Of a stretch of 64,000 nt of DNA, positions 29,312 to 38,795 are shown piece after piece. The notes under the pieces were generated by a model. The model had not been told where the DNA came from. It saw only the letters and a list, made by a program, of their open reading frames with translations, and did no database searches. Each line of letters opens with the position of its first letter. Position 1 is the first letter of the stretch. The stretch comes from Alishewanella aestuarii B11 (GTDB lineage Bacteria > Pseudomonadota > Gammaproteobacteria > Enterobacterales > Alteromonadaceae): the NCBI RefSeq assembly GCF_000280055.1, contig NZ_ALAB01000042.1, positions 1 through 64,000 on the forward strand, given 5' to 3'. Made by a program: the position numbers and the translations under genes.

Positions 29312-30277
29312 ATGACATTACCAATTAATCATACCCTGCCTGGCGCCAGCCGCCTGGTACTGGGCTGTATGGGGCTCGGCGGTGGCTGGAATACCACCCC
29401 GCTAACACAGCAAGACGAACAGCAAGCTTTTGCACTGATTGAAGCGGCGCTTGACTGCGGTATTAACCTATTTGACCACGCTGATATCTACACCTTTGGC
29501 AAAGCGGAAGCGGTATTTGGCCGCTATCTGCAAGCCTTTCCGGCGCAGCGGCAGCAATTATTACTGCAGTCAAAATGCGGTATTAAACTTGGCAATGCTG
29601 AGCAGCCCGGCCATTACGATCTGAGTAAAACCGCTATTCTGGCCGCGGTGGAGCAAAGTCTTGAACGGCTAAATACTGACTATCTCGATCTGTTACTGTT
29701 GCACCGGCCGGATCCACTTATGGAGCCTGACGAGATTGCTGCCGCTTTTGAGCAGTTACAACAGCAAGGTAAGGTGCGTCACTTTGGTGTGTCGAATATG
29801 GGCTGGCCGCAGCTGCAGCTGTTACAACGCAGCCTGACGGTACCATTAGTGGTTAATCAGCTGGAGATGAGTCTGTATCGTCATCACTGGCTGGAGGAAA
29901 GCCTGCTGACCGGCATGCCGGAGGGCGCTGGCTGTTATTTTGGCTATGGTACCGTCGAATATTGCCAGCGCGAGCAAATTCAACTGCAAAGTTGGGGCAG
30001 CCTGGCTCAAGGTCGCTATTTTAGTGCCCGCGCCGATGAAACCGTGGCTGAACAGGCGACGCGTCAGTTAGTGGCGAAGTTGGCTGCGGAGTATCAGAGT
30101 ACGCCGGAAGCGATAGTGCTGGCGTGGCTGTTACGGCATCCGGCCAGGATCCAGCCGGTGCTGGGTACCAGTCAGCCGGCACGCTTAGCTGCGGCGGTGC
30201 GCGCAGAACAGCTTAACCTGAGTCGGATCCACTGGTATCAACTCTATATTGCGGCCCGTGGCGGCGCCTTGCCCTAA
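29312..30277 (+). CDS. Aldo/keto reductase, YdhF-like
   Basis: This 321-residue NADPH-dependent oxidoreductase of the AKR superfamily shows RLVLGCMGLGGGWN at the start. The catalytic tetrad is visible as Asp and Tyr in NLFDHADIYTFGKAE, Lys in LLQSKCGIK, and His in LLLLHRPDPL. The coenzyme end is VLGTSQPARLAAAV. It is similar to E. coli YdhF; the physiological substrate is unknown. It runs divergent from rluF and is followed 16 bp later by a sensor diguanylate cyclase, so the two may be co-transcribed. Confidence 0.9.
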   Translation: MTLPINHTLPGASRLVLGCMGLGGGWNTTPLTQQDEQQAFALIEAALDCGINLFDHADIYTFGKAEAVFGRYLQAFPAQRQQLLLQSKCGIKLGNAEQPGHYDLSKTAILAAVEQSLERLNTDYLDLLLLHRPDPLMEPDEIAAAFEQLQQQGKVRHFGVSNMGWPQLQLLQRSLTVPLVVNQLEMSLYRHHWLEESLLTGMPEGAGCYFGYGTVEYCQREQIQLQSWGSLAQGRYFSARADETVAEQATRQLVAKLAAEYQSTPEAIVLAWLLRHPARIQPVLGTSQPARLAAAVRAEQLNLSRIHWYQLYIAARGGALP

Positions 30278-30293
30278 ATCCGGAGTCTGTGCG

Positions 30294-33200
30294 ATGCAGT
30301 TATGGCAGAAACTACTCTTGGTGTTGCTATCAGGCATGATGTTATGGCTTGCCGGCTCGACAGCACAGGCCGGAACCGAGGTTAAACCGTTTTCTCAGCT
30401 ACACCAGCGGATCTGGAATACGGAGCATGGCCTGCCACAAGTATCGGTCGTGGCGATTACCCAGGATCAGCAAGGCAATATGTGGCTGGCAACCGAAGGC
30501 GGGCTGGCCCGCTTTGATGGCAACCGTTTTCAGGTATTTAATGCCAGCCATTCACCGCTGTTTCGCAATCCGTTATTACGCACCCTGCACACCACTGCTG
30601 GCGGTGACGTACTGATTGGCAGCTCTGACAAACTTATCCGTTACCGTCAGCAGCAGTTTGCCGAACTCACCCTAAATGGCCAAAGTGTCGGCAGTGTCGA
30701 GGCTATGGCCGAAACAGCCTCTGGCCGGGTCTTTATTGCCGCCGAGCAACTACTGTTGTTGGAGCAGGGGCAGTTGAGTGTACTGGCAGTGCCACCGCGG
30801 CCGGTTTCCAGTTTGTTGGTTGACGGTGAGCAGTTATGGATAGCTGGCCCGGGCTATTTGGCGTTCTGGACTGAGCAGGGCTGGCAGGAGCGTTATCAGC
30901 ACCCTGAGCCAGGTTGGTTAGTGACCCGGATGCTGGCTGATGGTGACGGCATTCTGCTCGCCACCCCTCAAGGCTTGTGGCGCTATGCTGATGGTAAGGT
31001 AAGTCTGACACAACATCAGGTACAGGACGAGGTGTTGCTGCTGTTCCGGCAGCAACAACAACTGTGGGTGGCAACCTATCATGAACTGCTGCAGTTCCAT
31101 GGTGATCAGCTCATTTCCCGTACTGATTTACGGCAACTGCCGAATATTGGTTGGCTGGTTAGTGCCTACCAAAGCCGGGACGGTTTGTTGTGGTTTGGTA
31201 GCAAAACGCATGGCTTGCTGCGCTTTCGATCGGATGCTACAACTAACTATCAGGTTGATCCTGCCAGCTCAGATCCCTATGTCTGGGCGCTCTGGCCCAC
31301 AGAGCATGAGTTATTGGTCGGCCACAATGGTGGCCTGGCTGGCTTTGATGGGCAGCGGTTTGAGCGCAAAATTGCCCCGGAGCGGCTATCGCACCCGGTC
31401 GTATACTCACTGTACCGACAGGCTGACGGCACCTTGTGGGCCGGCACCCGCCGCGGCTTAAACCGTATCAGTGCCGATTACCAGCAGGTACAGCGTTATC
31501 CGGCGCTGGATCATATTCAAATCAACGGTATCGTAGAGCGTAATGACGGCAGTATCTGGATCGCCAGTTTTGATGGCCTGTACCGGCTGCTACCGGGCAG
31601 TAATGAGCCCGAATCTATGGCCGAGCAGCTTGGATTGCCGGTGACACGTTTTCGGGTGATCCTGCGCGACAGTCAGGATCGGCTGTGGCTGGGGACGCCA
31701 CGCGGTGCCTATGTCTGGGATGGTAAGCAATTGACTGCCATCGAGGATCCGTTGCTTAGCGATATTTATATCAGCTATATCACACAACTGAGTGACGGCC
31801 GGATCGTGCTGGGAACCTTGCAGCACGGCTTTGCCATCGAGGACCCGCGGGGCGGCTGGCAGAAGATCCTGCCACAGCAAGGACTGCCCAATGCGGATGT
31901 GATTTATCTGGCCGAAACCGATAAAGGCTTAGTGATTTCAAACTTTAATGGCGTCTATCGCCTGGCCTCAGAACTGCTGACCGGCGGTGAGCTCGTCGCC
32001 AGCATTATTATTGATGATATTGGTCCTGAGGCCGGGGTCGACGGCTTACGTTGTTGTAATGGTGCCGGTAACAGCAAGGGTGCTAAATGGCGGCGGGGGA
32101 TCTACCTGCCCAGCCTGAAAGGACTGGTAGCCATTGAACTGGATGCGCTGACGGAGCAACGTCCGGTACCTGAGGTACTGATTGAACAATTGCTTGCCGA
32201 GCAGCTGTATTACCCCTCAGGGCAGACAATCAAGCTGGGCGCCGCCCAGCGCGATCTGGAAATCCAGTTTACTGCGCCGGCCTATTACCGGCCGCGCACC
32301 CTGATTTTCCGCTACCGCTTACTCGGTTATGAACAGGATTGGACAGAGGTCAGCGACAGACGCCAGGCCTTTTATACCAATCTGCCGCCAGGCGAGCTGA
32401 CGTTTGAAGTTCAGGCGCGGTTTCGCGGTGAGGGCGAATGGAGTGAGGTCGTCAGCCAGACCTTCAGCATTCAGGCGCATTGGTATGAACAATATTGGTT
32501 TTATGTGGTGTTACTGCTGCTGTTGTTAAGTGGGTTATTTGCATTGCATCGCTACCGTTTAAGTCATTTGGCCAGACTGCAGTCTAAACTAGAGCTGATG
32601 GTCAGCGAACGGACCCGGGAGCTGAATAACGCCAACCAGCAGTTGGAACTGCTTAATCAGCGCTTACAGCTGCTCAGTGTTACCGATGCACTCACCGGTT
32701 TGCACAACCGGCACTATTTACAGCAAACACAGGAGGCGATACTGGCACGCGCCCGCCGCCAGCAGAAGCCGCTGTTGTGTGTATTGCTGGATTTGGACAA
32801 TTTTAAAAAGGTTAATGATCTGCTGGGGCATCAGGCCGGTGATGCGGTACTGCGGCAAATGGCGGCGCTGTTAAAACGTCTGCTGAGGCAATCAGATCAT
32901 CTGATTCGCTGGGGCGGTGAGGAGTTTTTAATTATTCAGGAGCAGCAGGACGACCCCATCGCCTTTTTAAACCGCTTGCTGCAGGCAGTGGCCGATGAAC
33001 CCTGGGTCATTGCCTCGGAATTGCCGTTTAAGCTTAGTTGCTCAGTGGGGGCGGTGCAGTACCCGTTACCGGATAATAGTGGCTGGAGTTGGACCCAGGC
33101 GCTGGCGCTGGCCGATAAAGCCCTGTATCAGGTGAAATGCCAGGGCAAGGCGGGTTGGTTAATGCTGAGGCCGCAGGCTAAAGCTCTGAATGCCGGTGAT

Positions 33201-33308
33201 TGGCTGCAGCGCGAAGTTGCGCAAATGTTGCAGTCGGGTGCCTTTAGCGCTATTGCCAGCGCCGATATCAGTGAGCGTCTGACCCGGCAACAGACTGAGC
33301 AGGTATAA
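30294..33308 (+). CDS. Two-component-regulator-propeller diguanylate cyclase
   Basis: The start at 30294 (CGGAG upstream) gives a signal peptide (MQLWQKLLLVLLSGMMLWLAG...) and 1004 residues. A periplasmic sensor of repeated propeller blades (about 35-620, units like GNMWLATEGGLARFDG and GTLWAGTRRGLNRIS) is followed by a Y_Y_Y domain (about 650-730). A membrane helix lies near 735-752, then a coiled coil and a GGDEF domain. The active site is RWGGEEFLI near 873, with the inhibitory I-site RQSD just before it, so the enzyme should make c-di-GMP under product control. There is no EAL domain. A Cys-Cys pair (LRCCNG) lies in the sensor. The ligand is unknown; related HTCS-like sensors detect oligosaccharides. 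Confidence 0.93.
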   Translation: MQLWQKLLLVLLSGMMLWLAGSTAQAGTEVKPFSQLHQRIWNTEHGLPQVSVVAITQDQQGNMWLATEGGLARFDGNRFQVFNASHSPLFRNPLLRTLHTTAGGDVLIGSSDKLIRYRQQQFAELTLNGQSVGSVEAMAETASGRVFIAAEQLLLLEQGQLSVLAVPPRPVSSLLVDGEQLWIAGPGYLAFWTEQGWQERYQHPEPGWLVTRMLADGDGILLATPQGLWRYADGKVSLTQHQVQDEVLLLFRQQQQLWVATYHELLQFHGDQLISRTDLRQLPNIGWLVSAYQSRDGLLWFGSKTHGLLRFRSDATTNYQVDPASSDPYVWALWPTEHELLVGHNGGLAGFDGQRFERKIAPERLSHPVVYSLYRQADGTLWAGTRRGLNRISADYQQVQRYPALDHIQINGIVERNDGSIWIASFDGLYRLLPGSNEPESMAEQLGLPVTRFRVILRDSQDRLWLGTPRGAYVWDGKQLTAIEDPLLSDIYISYITQLSDGRIVLGTLQHGFAIEDPRGGWQKILPQQGLPNADVIYLAETDKGLVISNFNGVYRLASELLTGGELVASIIIDDIGPEAGVDGLRCCNGAGNSKGAKWRRGIYLPSLKGLVAIELDALTEQRPVPEVLIEQLLAEQLYYPSGQTIKLGAAQRDLEIQFTAPAYYRPRTLIFRYRLLGYEQDWTEVSDRRQAFYTNLPPGELTFEVQARFRGEGEWSEVVSQTFSIQAHWYEQYWFYVVLLLLLLSGLFALHRYRLSHLARLQSKLELMVSERTRELNNANQQLELLNQRLQLLSVTDALTGLHNRHYLQQTQEAILARARRQQKPLLCVLLDLDNFKKVNDLLGHQAGDAVLRQMAALLKRLLRQSDHLIRWGGEEFLIIQEQQDDPIAFLNRLLQAVADEPWVIASELPFKLSCSVGAVQYPLPDNSGWSWTQALALADKALYQVKCQGKAGWLMLRPQAKALNAGDWLQREVAQMLQSGAFSAIASADISERLTRQQTEQV

Positions 33309-33310
33309 AA

Positions 33311-33336
33311 TAAAACGGGCGCCTGCTGGCGCCCGT
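33311..33336 (-). terminator. Intrinsic terminator of the ETF-QO gene
   Basis: The 9-bp stem ACGGGCGCC/GGCGCCCGT (33315-33323 and 33328-33336) with a TGCT loop is followed, on the minus strand, by TTTTATTTTA. It lies just past the stop of the leftward ETF-QO gene and also separates it from the convergent cyclase gene. Confidence 0.8.
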
Positions 33337-33360
33337 GCTGAACTTAGCTATCGGGGTAGT

Positions 33361-34992
33361 TTACATATTCGGATAGTTAGGACCACCACCGCCCTCTGGT
33401 GTCACCCAGGTAATATTCTGGCTCGGATCTTTAATATCACAGGTTTTACAGTGAATGCAGTTTTGGGCATTGATCTGCAGTCGCGGCCCTTTATCCTGCT
33501 CTTCGACTATTTCATAAACGCCAGCCGGGCAGTAGCGCTGGGCCGGCTCAGCATACTTAGCCAGGTTCACCTGGATCGGAATGCTGGCATCTCTCAGTTT
33601 CAGATGGCAGGGTTGTTCTTCTTCATGGTTGGTATTCGACAGGTAAACCGAGCTTAAGCGATCGAAACTGATTTGATTATCCGGCTTCGGATAAACAATA
33701 GGGCTGCAACTGGCAGCCGGTTTTAGCTGGGCATAATCGTGCTGTTCGTCTTTTAAGGTCAGCGGTAAGCGACCACCAAACCAGTTTTGATCCAAAGTAT
33801 TAAAGGCGCCGCCCCAGAAGGTGCCGAACTTATGGATCGCCGGGCCGAAATTACGCGAGCGGTACAGCTCATCGTACAACCAGCTGTTTGCAAAGGCACT
33901 GGCAAAGCCGGTCAGATCCTGACCACCGTTATCGCCACTTAATAAGGCCTGGGCGACCACTTCGGCCGCCAGCATGCCGGATTTCATCGCGGTATGATTG
34001 CCTTTAATCTTGGCAAAGTTCAGGGTGCCGGCATCACAGCCAATTAATAAACCACCATTAAAACTCATTTTCGGCAGGCTGTTCAGGCCACCTTTGGCAA
34101 TAGCGCGGGCACCATAGGACACGCGCTTACCGCCTTTTAAATATTGTTTTAGTGTCGGATGCTGCTTATAGCGCTGAAACTCTTCAAAGGGGTTCAGGTA
34201 AGGGTTGCTGTAGTTCAGGTCAATAATTAAACCGACCACGACCTGCTGACCTTCAGCATGATAGAGATAGCCACCGCCGCTGGCATCGTTAAGCGGCCAA
34301 CCGGCAGAGTGCACCACCAAACCAGCATGATGCTGTTCGGCCGGCACATCCCAGATTTCTTTAAAGCCAATCGCATAATGCTGCGGCGACTTGCCGTCAT
34401 CCAGCGCAAAGTGTTTAATCAGTTGTTTGCCCAGATGGCCGCGGCAGCCTTCGGCAAACAGGGTGTATTTGGCCAGTAATGCCATGCCGGGGGTAAAGCT
34501 GTCTTTGGGTTGGCCTTCGCGATCCAGGCCCATATCACCAATCAGAATACCTTTGACCCTGTTATCTTCCAGTACCAGCTCACTGGCGGCAAAGCCCGGG
34601 AAAATCTCTACGCCAAGCGCTTCGGCTTGCTCCGCCAGCCAGCGGCACAGGTTAGCGGCTGAGATAATATAGTTACCGCTGTTATGCATGGTCTTTGGTA
34701 CGGCAAAGCCCGGTAGCTTGCGCGCATTCTGCTCATCACTAAACAAATAGATATCATCATGGGTGACCGGGGTATTAAGCGGTGCGCCGCGCTCTGCCCA
34801 ATCCGGGAACAGTTCGTTCAGCGCGCGTGGTTCAAAGACAGCACCGGATAAAATATGGGCGCCGACTTCAGAGCCTTTTTCTACCACACAAACACTGATC
34901 TCCTGGCCTGCGCTTTCGGCCTGTTGCTTTAAACGAATAGCAGCCGACAGCCCCGCCGGGCCTGCGCCAACGATGACCACATCGTATTCCAT
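33361..34992 (-). CDS. etfD: Electron transfer flavoprotein-ubiquinone oxidoreductase
   Basis: ETF-QO passes electrons from reduced ETF to the quinone pool at the inner membrane. From the ATG at 34992 (AGAGAAG upstream) the protein has 543 residues. It has FAD-binding VVIVGAGPAGLSAAIRLK at the N-terminus, EKGSEVGAHILSGAVFEP, and ...FAEGCRGHLGKQLIKHF in the middle. A C-terminal 4Fe-4S ferredoxin domain carries YCPAGVYE and CIHCKTCDIKDPSQNI. It is divergent from etfBA; two LiuR-like inverted repeats lie in the shared promoter region. Confidence 0.96.
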   Translation of the reverse strand: MEYDVVIVGAGPAGLSAAIRLKQQAESAGQEISVCVVEKGSEVGAHILSGAVFEPRALNELFPDWAERGAPLNTPVTHDDIYLFSDEQNARKLPGFAVPKTMHNSGNYIISAANLCRWLAEQAEALGVEIFPGFAASELVLEDNRVKGILIGDMGLDREGQPKDSFTPGMALLAKYTLFAEGCRGHLGKQLIKHFALDDGKSPQHYAIGFKEIWDVPAEQHHAGLVVHSAGWPLNDASGGGYLYHAEGQQVVVGLIIDLNYSNPYLNPFEEFQRYKQHPTLKQYLKGGKRVSYGARAIAKGGLNSLPKMSFNGGLLIGCDAGTLNFAKIKGNHTAMKSGMLAAEVVAQALLSGDNGGQDLTGFASAFANSWLYDELYRSRNFGPAIHKFGTFWGGAFNTLDQNWFGGRLPLTLKDEQHDYAQLKPAASCSPIVYPKPDNQISFDRLSSVYLSNTNHEEEQPCHLKLRDASIPIQVNLAKYAEPAQRYCPAGVYEIVEEQDKGPRLQINAQNCIHCKTCDIKDPSQNITWVTPEGGGGPNYPNM

Positions 34993-35155
34993 TGCTTCTC
35001 TTTCCACCGGGTTACCTCTCTTGCGTTGGCAGGTTAGGCTGTGTTTGTTGTAGAGTATGCCTGAGCTTTGGCACAGCCGCCTGTTTTGTGGATGCTATTG
35101 TTTACAGAATTTTTTATAAACATGGGAATTTATTGAGGGTAGCAGGATATTGCAG

Positions 35156-35173
35156 GTTGACGTTAACGTCAAC
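35156..35173. promoter_or_regulatory. Perfect 18-bp palindrome, candidate LiuR-type operator
   Basis: GTTGACGTTAACGTCAAC is a perfect inverted repeat of form TTGAC-N6-GTCAA, in the divergent control region of ETF-QO and etfBA. LiuR-type MerR regulators of branched-chain amino-acid catabolism in gammaproteobacteria are known to control etf genes through sites of this shape. The assignment is by resemblance and gene content. Confidence 0.6.
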
Positions 35174-35208
35174 AGGAAGTAGATTGTCGGCCATACTCAA
35201 AGTTATTA

Positions 35209-35226
35209 GTTTACCTGCACGTAAAG
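35209..35226. promoter_or_regulatory. Second inverted-repeat site of the same architecture
   Basis: GTTTACCTGCACGTAAAG has the form TTTAC-N6-GTAAA. It lies 53 bp (five helical turns) from the perfect palindrome at 35156 and 40 bp before the etfB start. It matches the site upstream of the bkd operon more closely than the first palindrome does. Confidence 0.55.
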
Positions 35227-35265
35227 CAGCCCGGGCAAGGGTTGTCGCATTCAGATGAGGCCATT

Positions 35266-36015
35266 ATGAAGATACTAGTTCCGGTAAAACGGGTTATCGA
35301 TTACAACGTTAAGGTTCGGGTTAAACCGGATAACAGTGGTGTGGATCTGGCGAACGTGAAGATGGCGTTAAACCCATTCTGCGAAATTGCGGTGGAAGAA
35401 GCCGTGCGTTTAAAAGAAGCCGGCGTTGCCACTGAGGTCGTGGTGGTCACTATCGGGAATAAAGCCGCACAAGAACAGCTGCGTACCGCGCTGGCGCTGG
35501 GCGCCGATCGTGCGCTGCAGCTGGAGACTGAACTGAACCTGGATTCACTGCAAGTGGCCAAGTTACTGGCCAAGGTGGTCGCAGAAGAACAGCCACAGCT
35601 GGTGATTATGGGGAAGCAAGCCATCGATTCGGATAATAACCAAACGGCACAGATGCTGGCGGCCTTAACCGGTATGGGGCAAGGTACGTTCGCGTCGAAA
35701 GTGGTGGTAGCAGACGGTAAGGTGCAGGTGACTCGTGAGATTGACGGTGGTCTGCAAACGGTTGCCTTGACACTGCCGGCCATAGTATCTACGGATCTGC
35801 GTTTAAATGAGCCGCGCTATGCCTCCTTACCGAATATTATGAAAGCGAAGAAAAAGCCGCTGGATGTCAAAGCTGCCGATAGCCTGGGCGTGGCACTGGA
35901 AAGTAAGGTCAATACGCTGAAAGTGACGACACCACCAAGCCGTCAGGCCGGAGTGAAGGTAGAAAGCGTCGCCGAATTGGTAGCCAAGTTAAAAGATGAA
36001 GCAAAGGTGATCTGA
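35266..36015 (+). CDS. etfB: Electron transfer flavoprotein subunit beta
   Basis: This 249-residue subunit binds AMP and docks acyl-CoA dehydrogenases. The ATG at 35266 follows GATGAGGCC; the earlier frame start at 35242 is discarded. Family signs are [59 protein letters not shown], and the signature region [26 protein letters not shown]. Its stop overlaps the etfA start (TGATG). Confidence 0.97.
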   Translation: MKILVPVKRVIDYNVKVRVKPDNSGVDLANVKMALNPFCEIAVEEAVRLKEAGVATEVVVVTIGNKAAQEQLRTALALGADRALQLETELNLDSLQVAKLLAKVVAEEQPQLVIMGKQAIDSDNNQTAQMLAALTGMGQGTFASKVVVADGKVQVTREIDGGLQTVALTLPAIVSTDLRLNEPRYASLPNIMKAKKKPLDVKAADSLGVALESKVNTLKVTTPPSRQAGVKVESVAELVAKLKDEAKVI

Positions 36016-36941
36016 TGAGCATTCTGGTAATAGCTGAACATAACAATAGTGCGCTGAAGGCGGATACCTTTAAAACCGTACAGGCTGCCAGTCAGCTTGG
36101 TGGTGAAATCCATGTGCTGGTTGCTGGTCAGGCGTGTCAGGCTGCGGCAGCTGAAGCCGCGAGCATTGCCGGTGTTAGCAAGGTATTGCTGGCCGATGCC
36201 GCGCCTTATGCACATCAGCTGGCAGAAAACGTCGCTGCCTTAGTGGCAGAGTTAGGTGCCGGTTATAGTCATATTCTGGCAGCAGCCACCACCGGTGGTA
36301 AGAATATGCTACCACGGGTAGCGGCACTGTTAGATGTGGCGCAAATTTCTGACATTATCGCCATTGAAAGTGCCGATACCTTTGTACGGCCAATCTATGC
36401 CGGTAATGCTATCGCTACCGTACAATCGGCTGATGCCATTAAAGTATTAACAGTTCGTAGTGCAGCCTTTGCTGCGGCAGCTACCGGCAATAACGCGCCT
36501 ATTGAGGCCGTCGCTGTGGTAAAAGATTTAGGCGTATCCAGCTTTGTTGCCGAAGAGCTGACCAAATCAGAGCGGCCAGAGCTGACGGCTGCCCGGGTGA
36601 TTATCTCCGGTGGCCGCGGCATGCAAAATGGCGAAAACTTTGCGCTGTTAAATGGGATTGCCGATAAGCTGAACGCTGCCATTGGTGCCTCGCGCGCTGC
36701 GGTCGATGCCGGTTTTGTGCCAAATGATATGCAGGTCGGTCAGACCGGTAAAATTGTGGCACCTGATCTGTACATTGCCGTCGGTATTTCTGGCGCTATC
36801 CAGCATCTGGCTGGTATGAAAGACTCAAAAGTGATCGTCGCTATCAACAAAGATCCGGAAGCACCGATTTTCCAGGTCGCTGATTATGGTCTGGTCGGCG
36901 ATCTCTTTAGCGTATTACCGGAGTTGGAAGCTGCGCTCTAG
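36015..36941 (+). CDS. etfA: Electron transfer flavoprotein subunit alpha
   Basis: This 308-residue FAD-carrying subunit shows [21 protein letters not shown] at the start. The C-terminal FAD domain has [59 protein letters not shown] and the end [15 protein letters not shown]. With EtfB it collects electrons from acyl-CoA and related dehydrogenases for ETF-QO, encoded divergently. A strong terminator follows. Confidence 0.97.
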   Translation: MSILVIAEHNNSALKADTFKTVQAASQLGGEIHVLVAGQACQAAAAEAASIAGVSKVLLADAAPYAHQLAENVAALVAELGAGYSHILAAATTGGKNMLPRVAALLDVAQISDIIAIESADTFVRPIYAGNAIATVQSADAIKVLTVRSAAFAAAATGNNAPIEAVAVVKDLGVSSFVAEELTKSERPELTAARVIISGGRGMQNGENFALLNGIADKLNAAIGASRAAVDAGFVPNDMQVGQTGKIVAPDLYIAVGISGAIQHLAGMKDSKVIVAINKDPEAPIFQVADYGLVGDLFSVLPELEAAL

Positions 36942-36965
36942 GCCGGTAAAACCTAATGCCCAACT

Positions 36966-36992
36966 AAGCCAGCCTCGCCGCTGGCTTTTTTT
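36966..36992 (+). terminator. Intrinsic terminator after etfBA
   Basis: Stem AAGCCAGC/GCTGGCTT (36966-36973 and 36980-36987) with a 6-nt loop is followed by a run of seven T. Confidence 0.92.
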
Positions 36993-37036
36993 ATGCCGCA
37001 AACTTAGTATATCAATGTACTTCAGGGAGAAACCTT

Positions 37037-37531
37037 ATGCCACCTGTGATCCGCCATGCCGAGCCGGCCGATTTAGCCGCCGTCAAAGCCATCTATGACC
37101 AACCCAGCGTCTATGCCAATACGTTGCAGCTGCCGTTTCAACCGCAAGCTAAGTGGCAGAGTCTGTTTGAGCCACAGCCGGGTTTTTATAATCTGGTGGC
37201 AGAGCTCGACGGCCAGGTGGTGGGGCAGCTCGGGTTACAGGTGATGCAAAACCCGCGGCGACGGCATGTGGCGGAATTTGGTATGGGCGTATCTGAGCCA
37301 TTCCAGGGGCAGGGTATTGGTTCGGCCTTGTTACGTGCCGCGCTGGATTTAGCCGATAACTGGTTGGCCCTGCGGCGGGTGGAGCTGCTGGTATACAGCA
37401 GTAACGAGTCAGCCATTGCACTGTATGAACGCTTTGGCTTTGAAGTTGAAGCCGAACTGGCCGATTATGCCTATCAATACGGCAACTATATCAGTGCGCT
37501 GGTGATGTCGCGGCTGCGAAATACGGCTTAA
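37037..37531 (+). CDS. yhhY: GNAT N-acetyltransferase YhhY
   Basis: This 164-residue acetyltransferase closely follows E. coli YhhY: VIRHAEPADLAAVKAIYDQPSVYANTLQLP, then GQLGLQVMQNPRRRHVAEFGMGV. The acetyl-CoA loop is QGQGIGSALL (the classic Q-x-x-G-x-G/A), followed by NESAIALYERFGFEVE. YhhY has been linked to amino-acid N-acetylation and resistance to toxic aminoacyl compounds. It is a single gene converging on fur. Confidence 0.9.
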   Translation: MPPVIRHAEPADLAAVKAIYDQPSVYANTLQLPFQPQAKWQSLFEPQPGFYNLVAELDGQVVGQLGLQVMQNPRRRHVAEFGMGVSEPFQGQGIGSALLRAALDLADNWLALRRVELLVYSSNESAIALYERFGFEVEAELADYAYQYGNYISALVMSRLRNTA

Positions 37532-37538
37532 GGGCAAT

Positions 37539-37565
37539 AAAAAACCGCCGGTGGGCGGTTTTTTT
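37539..37565. terminator. Bidirectional terminator between yhhY and fur
   Basis: Stem AACCGCC/GGCGGTT (37543-37549 and 37554-37560) with a GGTG loop is flanked by an A run on the left and a T run on the right, so it works in both directions between the convergent genes. Confidence 0.92.
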
Positions 37566-37580
37566 ATTCAGAGCCAGTAG

Positions 37581-38021
37581 TTAGTTCTGCTCGCTGTTTT
37601 TCTTGCACTGCACGGTGTCTTCACACTCACCATACATATATAAGCTGTGGTGAGTCAGTTTAATACCATGCTGTTTGGCAATCGCCAGCTGGCGCTGCTC
37701 GATGGTGTCGTCTTCAAACTCAACCACCTTGCCGCACTTCAGGCAAACTAAATGGTCGTGGTGGTTGGCGCCGGCCAACTCGAACACTGACTTACCGCCT
37801 TCGAAATGGTGGCGGGTTAAAATGCCAGCATCATCAAACTGGTTTAGTACCCGGTATACGGTCGCCAGACCGATATCCTCACCGATGTCCAGTAATAGCT
37901 TATATACATCTTCGGCACTGATATGCTGGTTTTTCGGATCCTGCAGGATCTCCAGGATCTTCACCCGTGGCAGTGTGACTTTTAAGCCAGCCTTACGTAA
38001 CTCGGTATTATGATCGTTCAT
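37581..38021 (-). CDS. fur: Ferric uptake regulator Fur
   Basis: This 146-residue Fe(II)-dependent repressor has a winged helix at 1-82 (GLKVTLPRVKILEILQ, then LATVYRVLNQFDDAGIL). The metal sites are EGGKSVFELAGANHHDHLVCLKCGKVVEF and the C-terminal His/Cys cluster. It is the likely repressor of the hmu operon at 28289, which has a consensus Fur box. Gene order beside fldA is conserved in related genera. Confidence 0.97.
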   Translation of the reverse strand: MNDHNTELRKAGLKVTLPRVKILEILQDPKNQHISAEDVYKLLLDIGEDIGLATVYRVLNQFDDAGILTRHHFEGGKSVFELAGANHHDHLVCLKCGKVVEFEDDTIEQRQLAIAKQHGIKLTHHSLYMYGECEDTVQCKKNSEQN

Positions 38022-38253
38022 AGCAACTCTTATCTAAACGTGAACTTACAGGGATTATAAAGAGATTAGTTTTATATTCAATTGCTTTATCCCTTTTCTA
38101 TTTTTAGTTGAACATCTGGACGCATACTGCTTGGTTTTACAGCTGTTTCGTTGAGGGCACTGCTGCTGATTTGTCGTGATAGGCGTTACCAAACTTGCTG
38201 AAATCGAAAAGCCGGGTAGAATGCACTCCACAGGTCATACCAGAGAGTGATTT

Positions 38254-38742
38254 ATGCGTTGGGCATTTAAACCGGGCGTGATGCGCCATTTACTGAATTT
38301 CTGGCCACCGTTTTTTTTCAGTGGCATTAAGGTCGCGGAGCTGAGCAGCGACTATCGCTATTGCCGGGTCGAGCTGAAATCACGGCCCTGGACCCGCAAT
38401 ATTAATAGTAGCCAGTTTGGTGGTTCGATGTTTGCGATGACCGATCCGATTTATCCGTTGCTGCTAATGGGCGCCCTGGGTAAAGAATATCTGGTGTGGG
38501 ATAAACAGGCCGATATCAACTATATCAAACCGGGTTACAGCCGTTTAACCGCTGAGTTCTGGCTGTCGGATGAGATGGTGGAGCAGGTTAAACGTGAGAC
38601 CGACGGCGGCGAGAAGTCTTTTCCGCAGTTTCTGGTGCATATTAAAGATACTAATAACCAGGTGGTATGCGAAGTCAATCGCACTGTCTATATCCGGAAA
38701 AAGCCAAAGTACCGCGCAACCGAGTCAGCAACTAAGGCATAA
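38254..38742 (+). CDS. DUF4442 hotdog-fold putative thioesterase
   Basis: This 162-residue protein of the DUF4442 family has a hotdog (YiiD C-terminal/PaaI-like) fold. Typical strings are LLNFWPPFFFSGIKV, RNINSSQFGGSMFAMTDPIYPLLL, and ADINYIKPGYSRLTAEF. Family members are presumed acyl-CoA thioesterases, unproven here. It is a single gene between fur and fldA with its own terminator. Confidence 0.85.
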   Translation: MRWAFKPGVMRHLLNFWPPFFFSGIKVAELSSDYRYCRVELKSRPWTRNINSSQFGGSMFAMTDPIYPLLLMGALGKEYLVWDKQADINYIKPGYSRLTAEFWLSDEMVEQVKRETDGGEKSFPQFLVHIKDTNNQVVCEVNRTVYIRKKPKYRATESATKA

Positions 38743-38743
38743 A

Positions 38744-38768
38744 AAAAGCCGGCGAACCGGCTTTTTCT
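38744..38768. terminator. Bidirectional terminator between DUF4442 gene and fldA
   Basis: Stem AAAAGCCGG/CCGGCTTTT (38744-38752 and 38757-38765) with a CGAA tetraloop has an A run before and a T run after. Confidence 0.9.
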
Positions 38769-38795
38769 GCTGTGAGCTGCTGCTACAAAGGTAGC

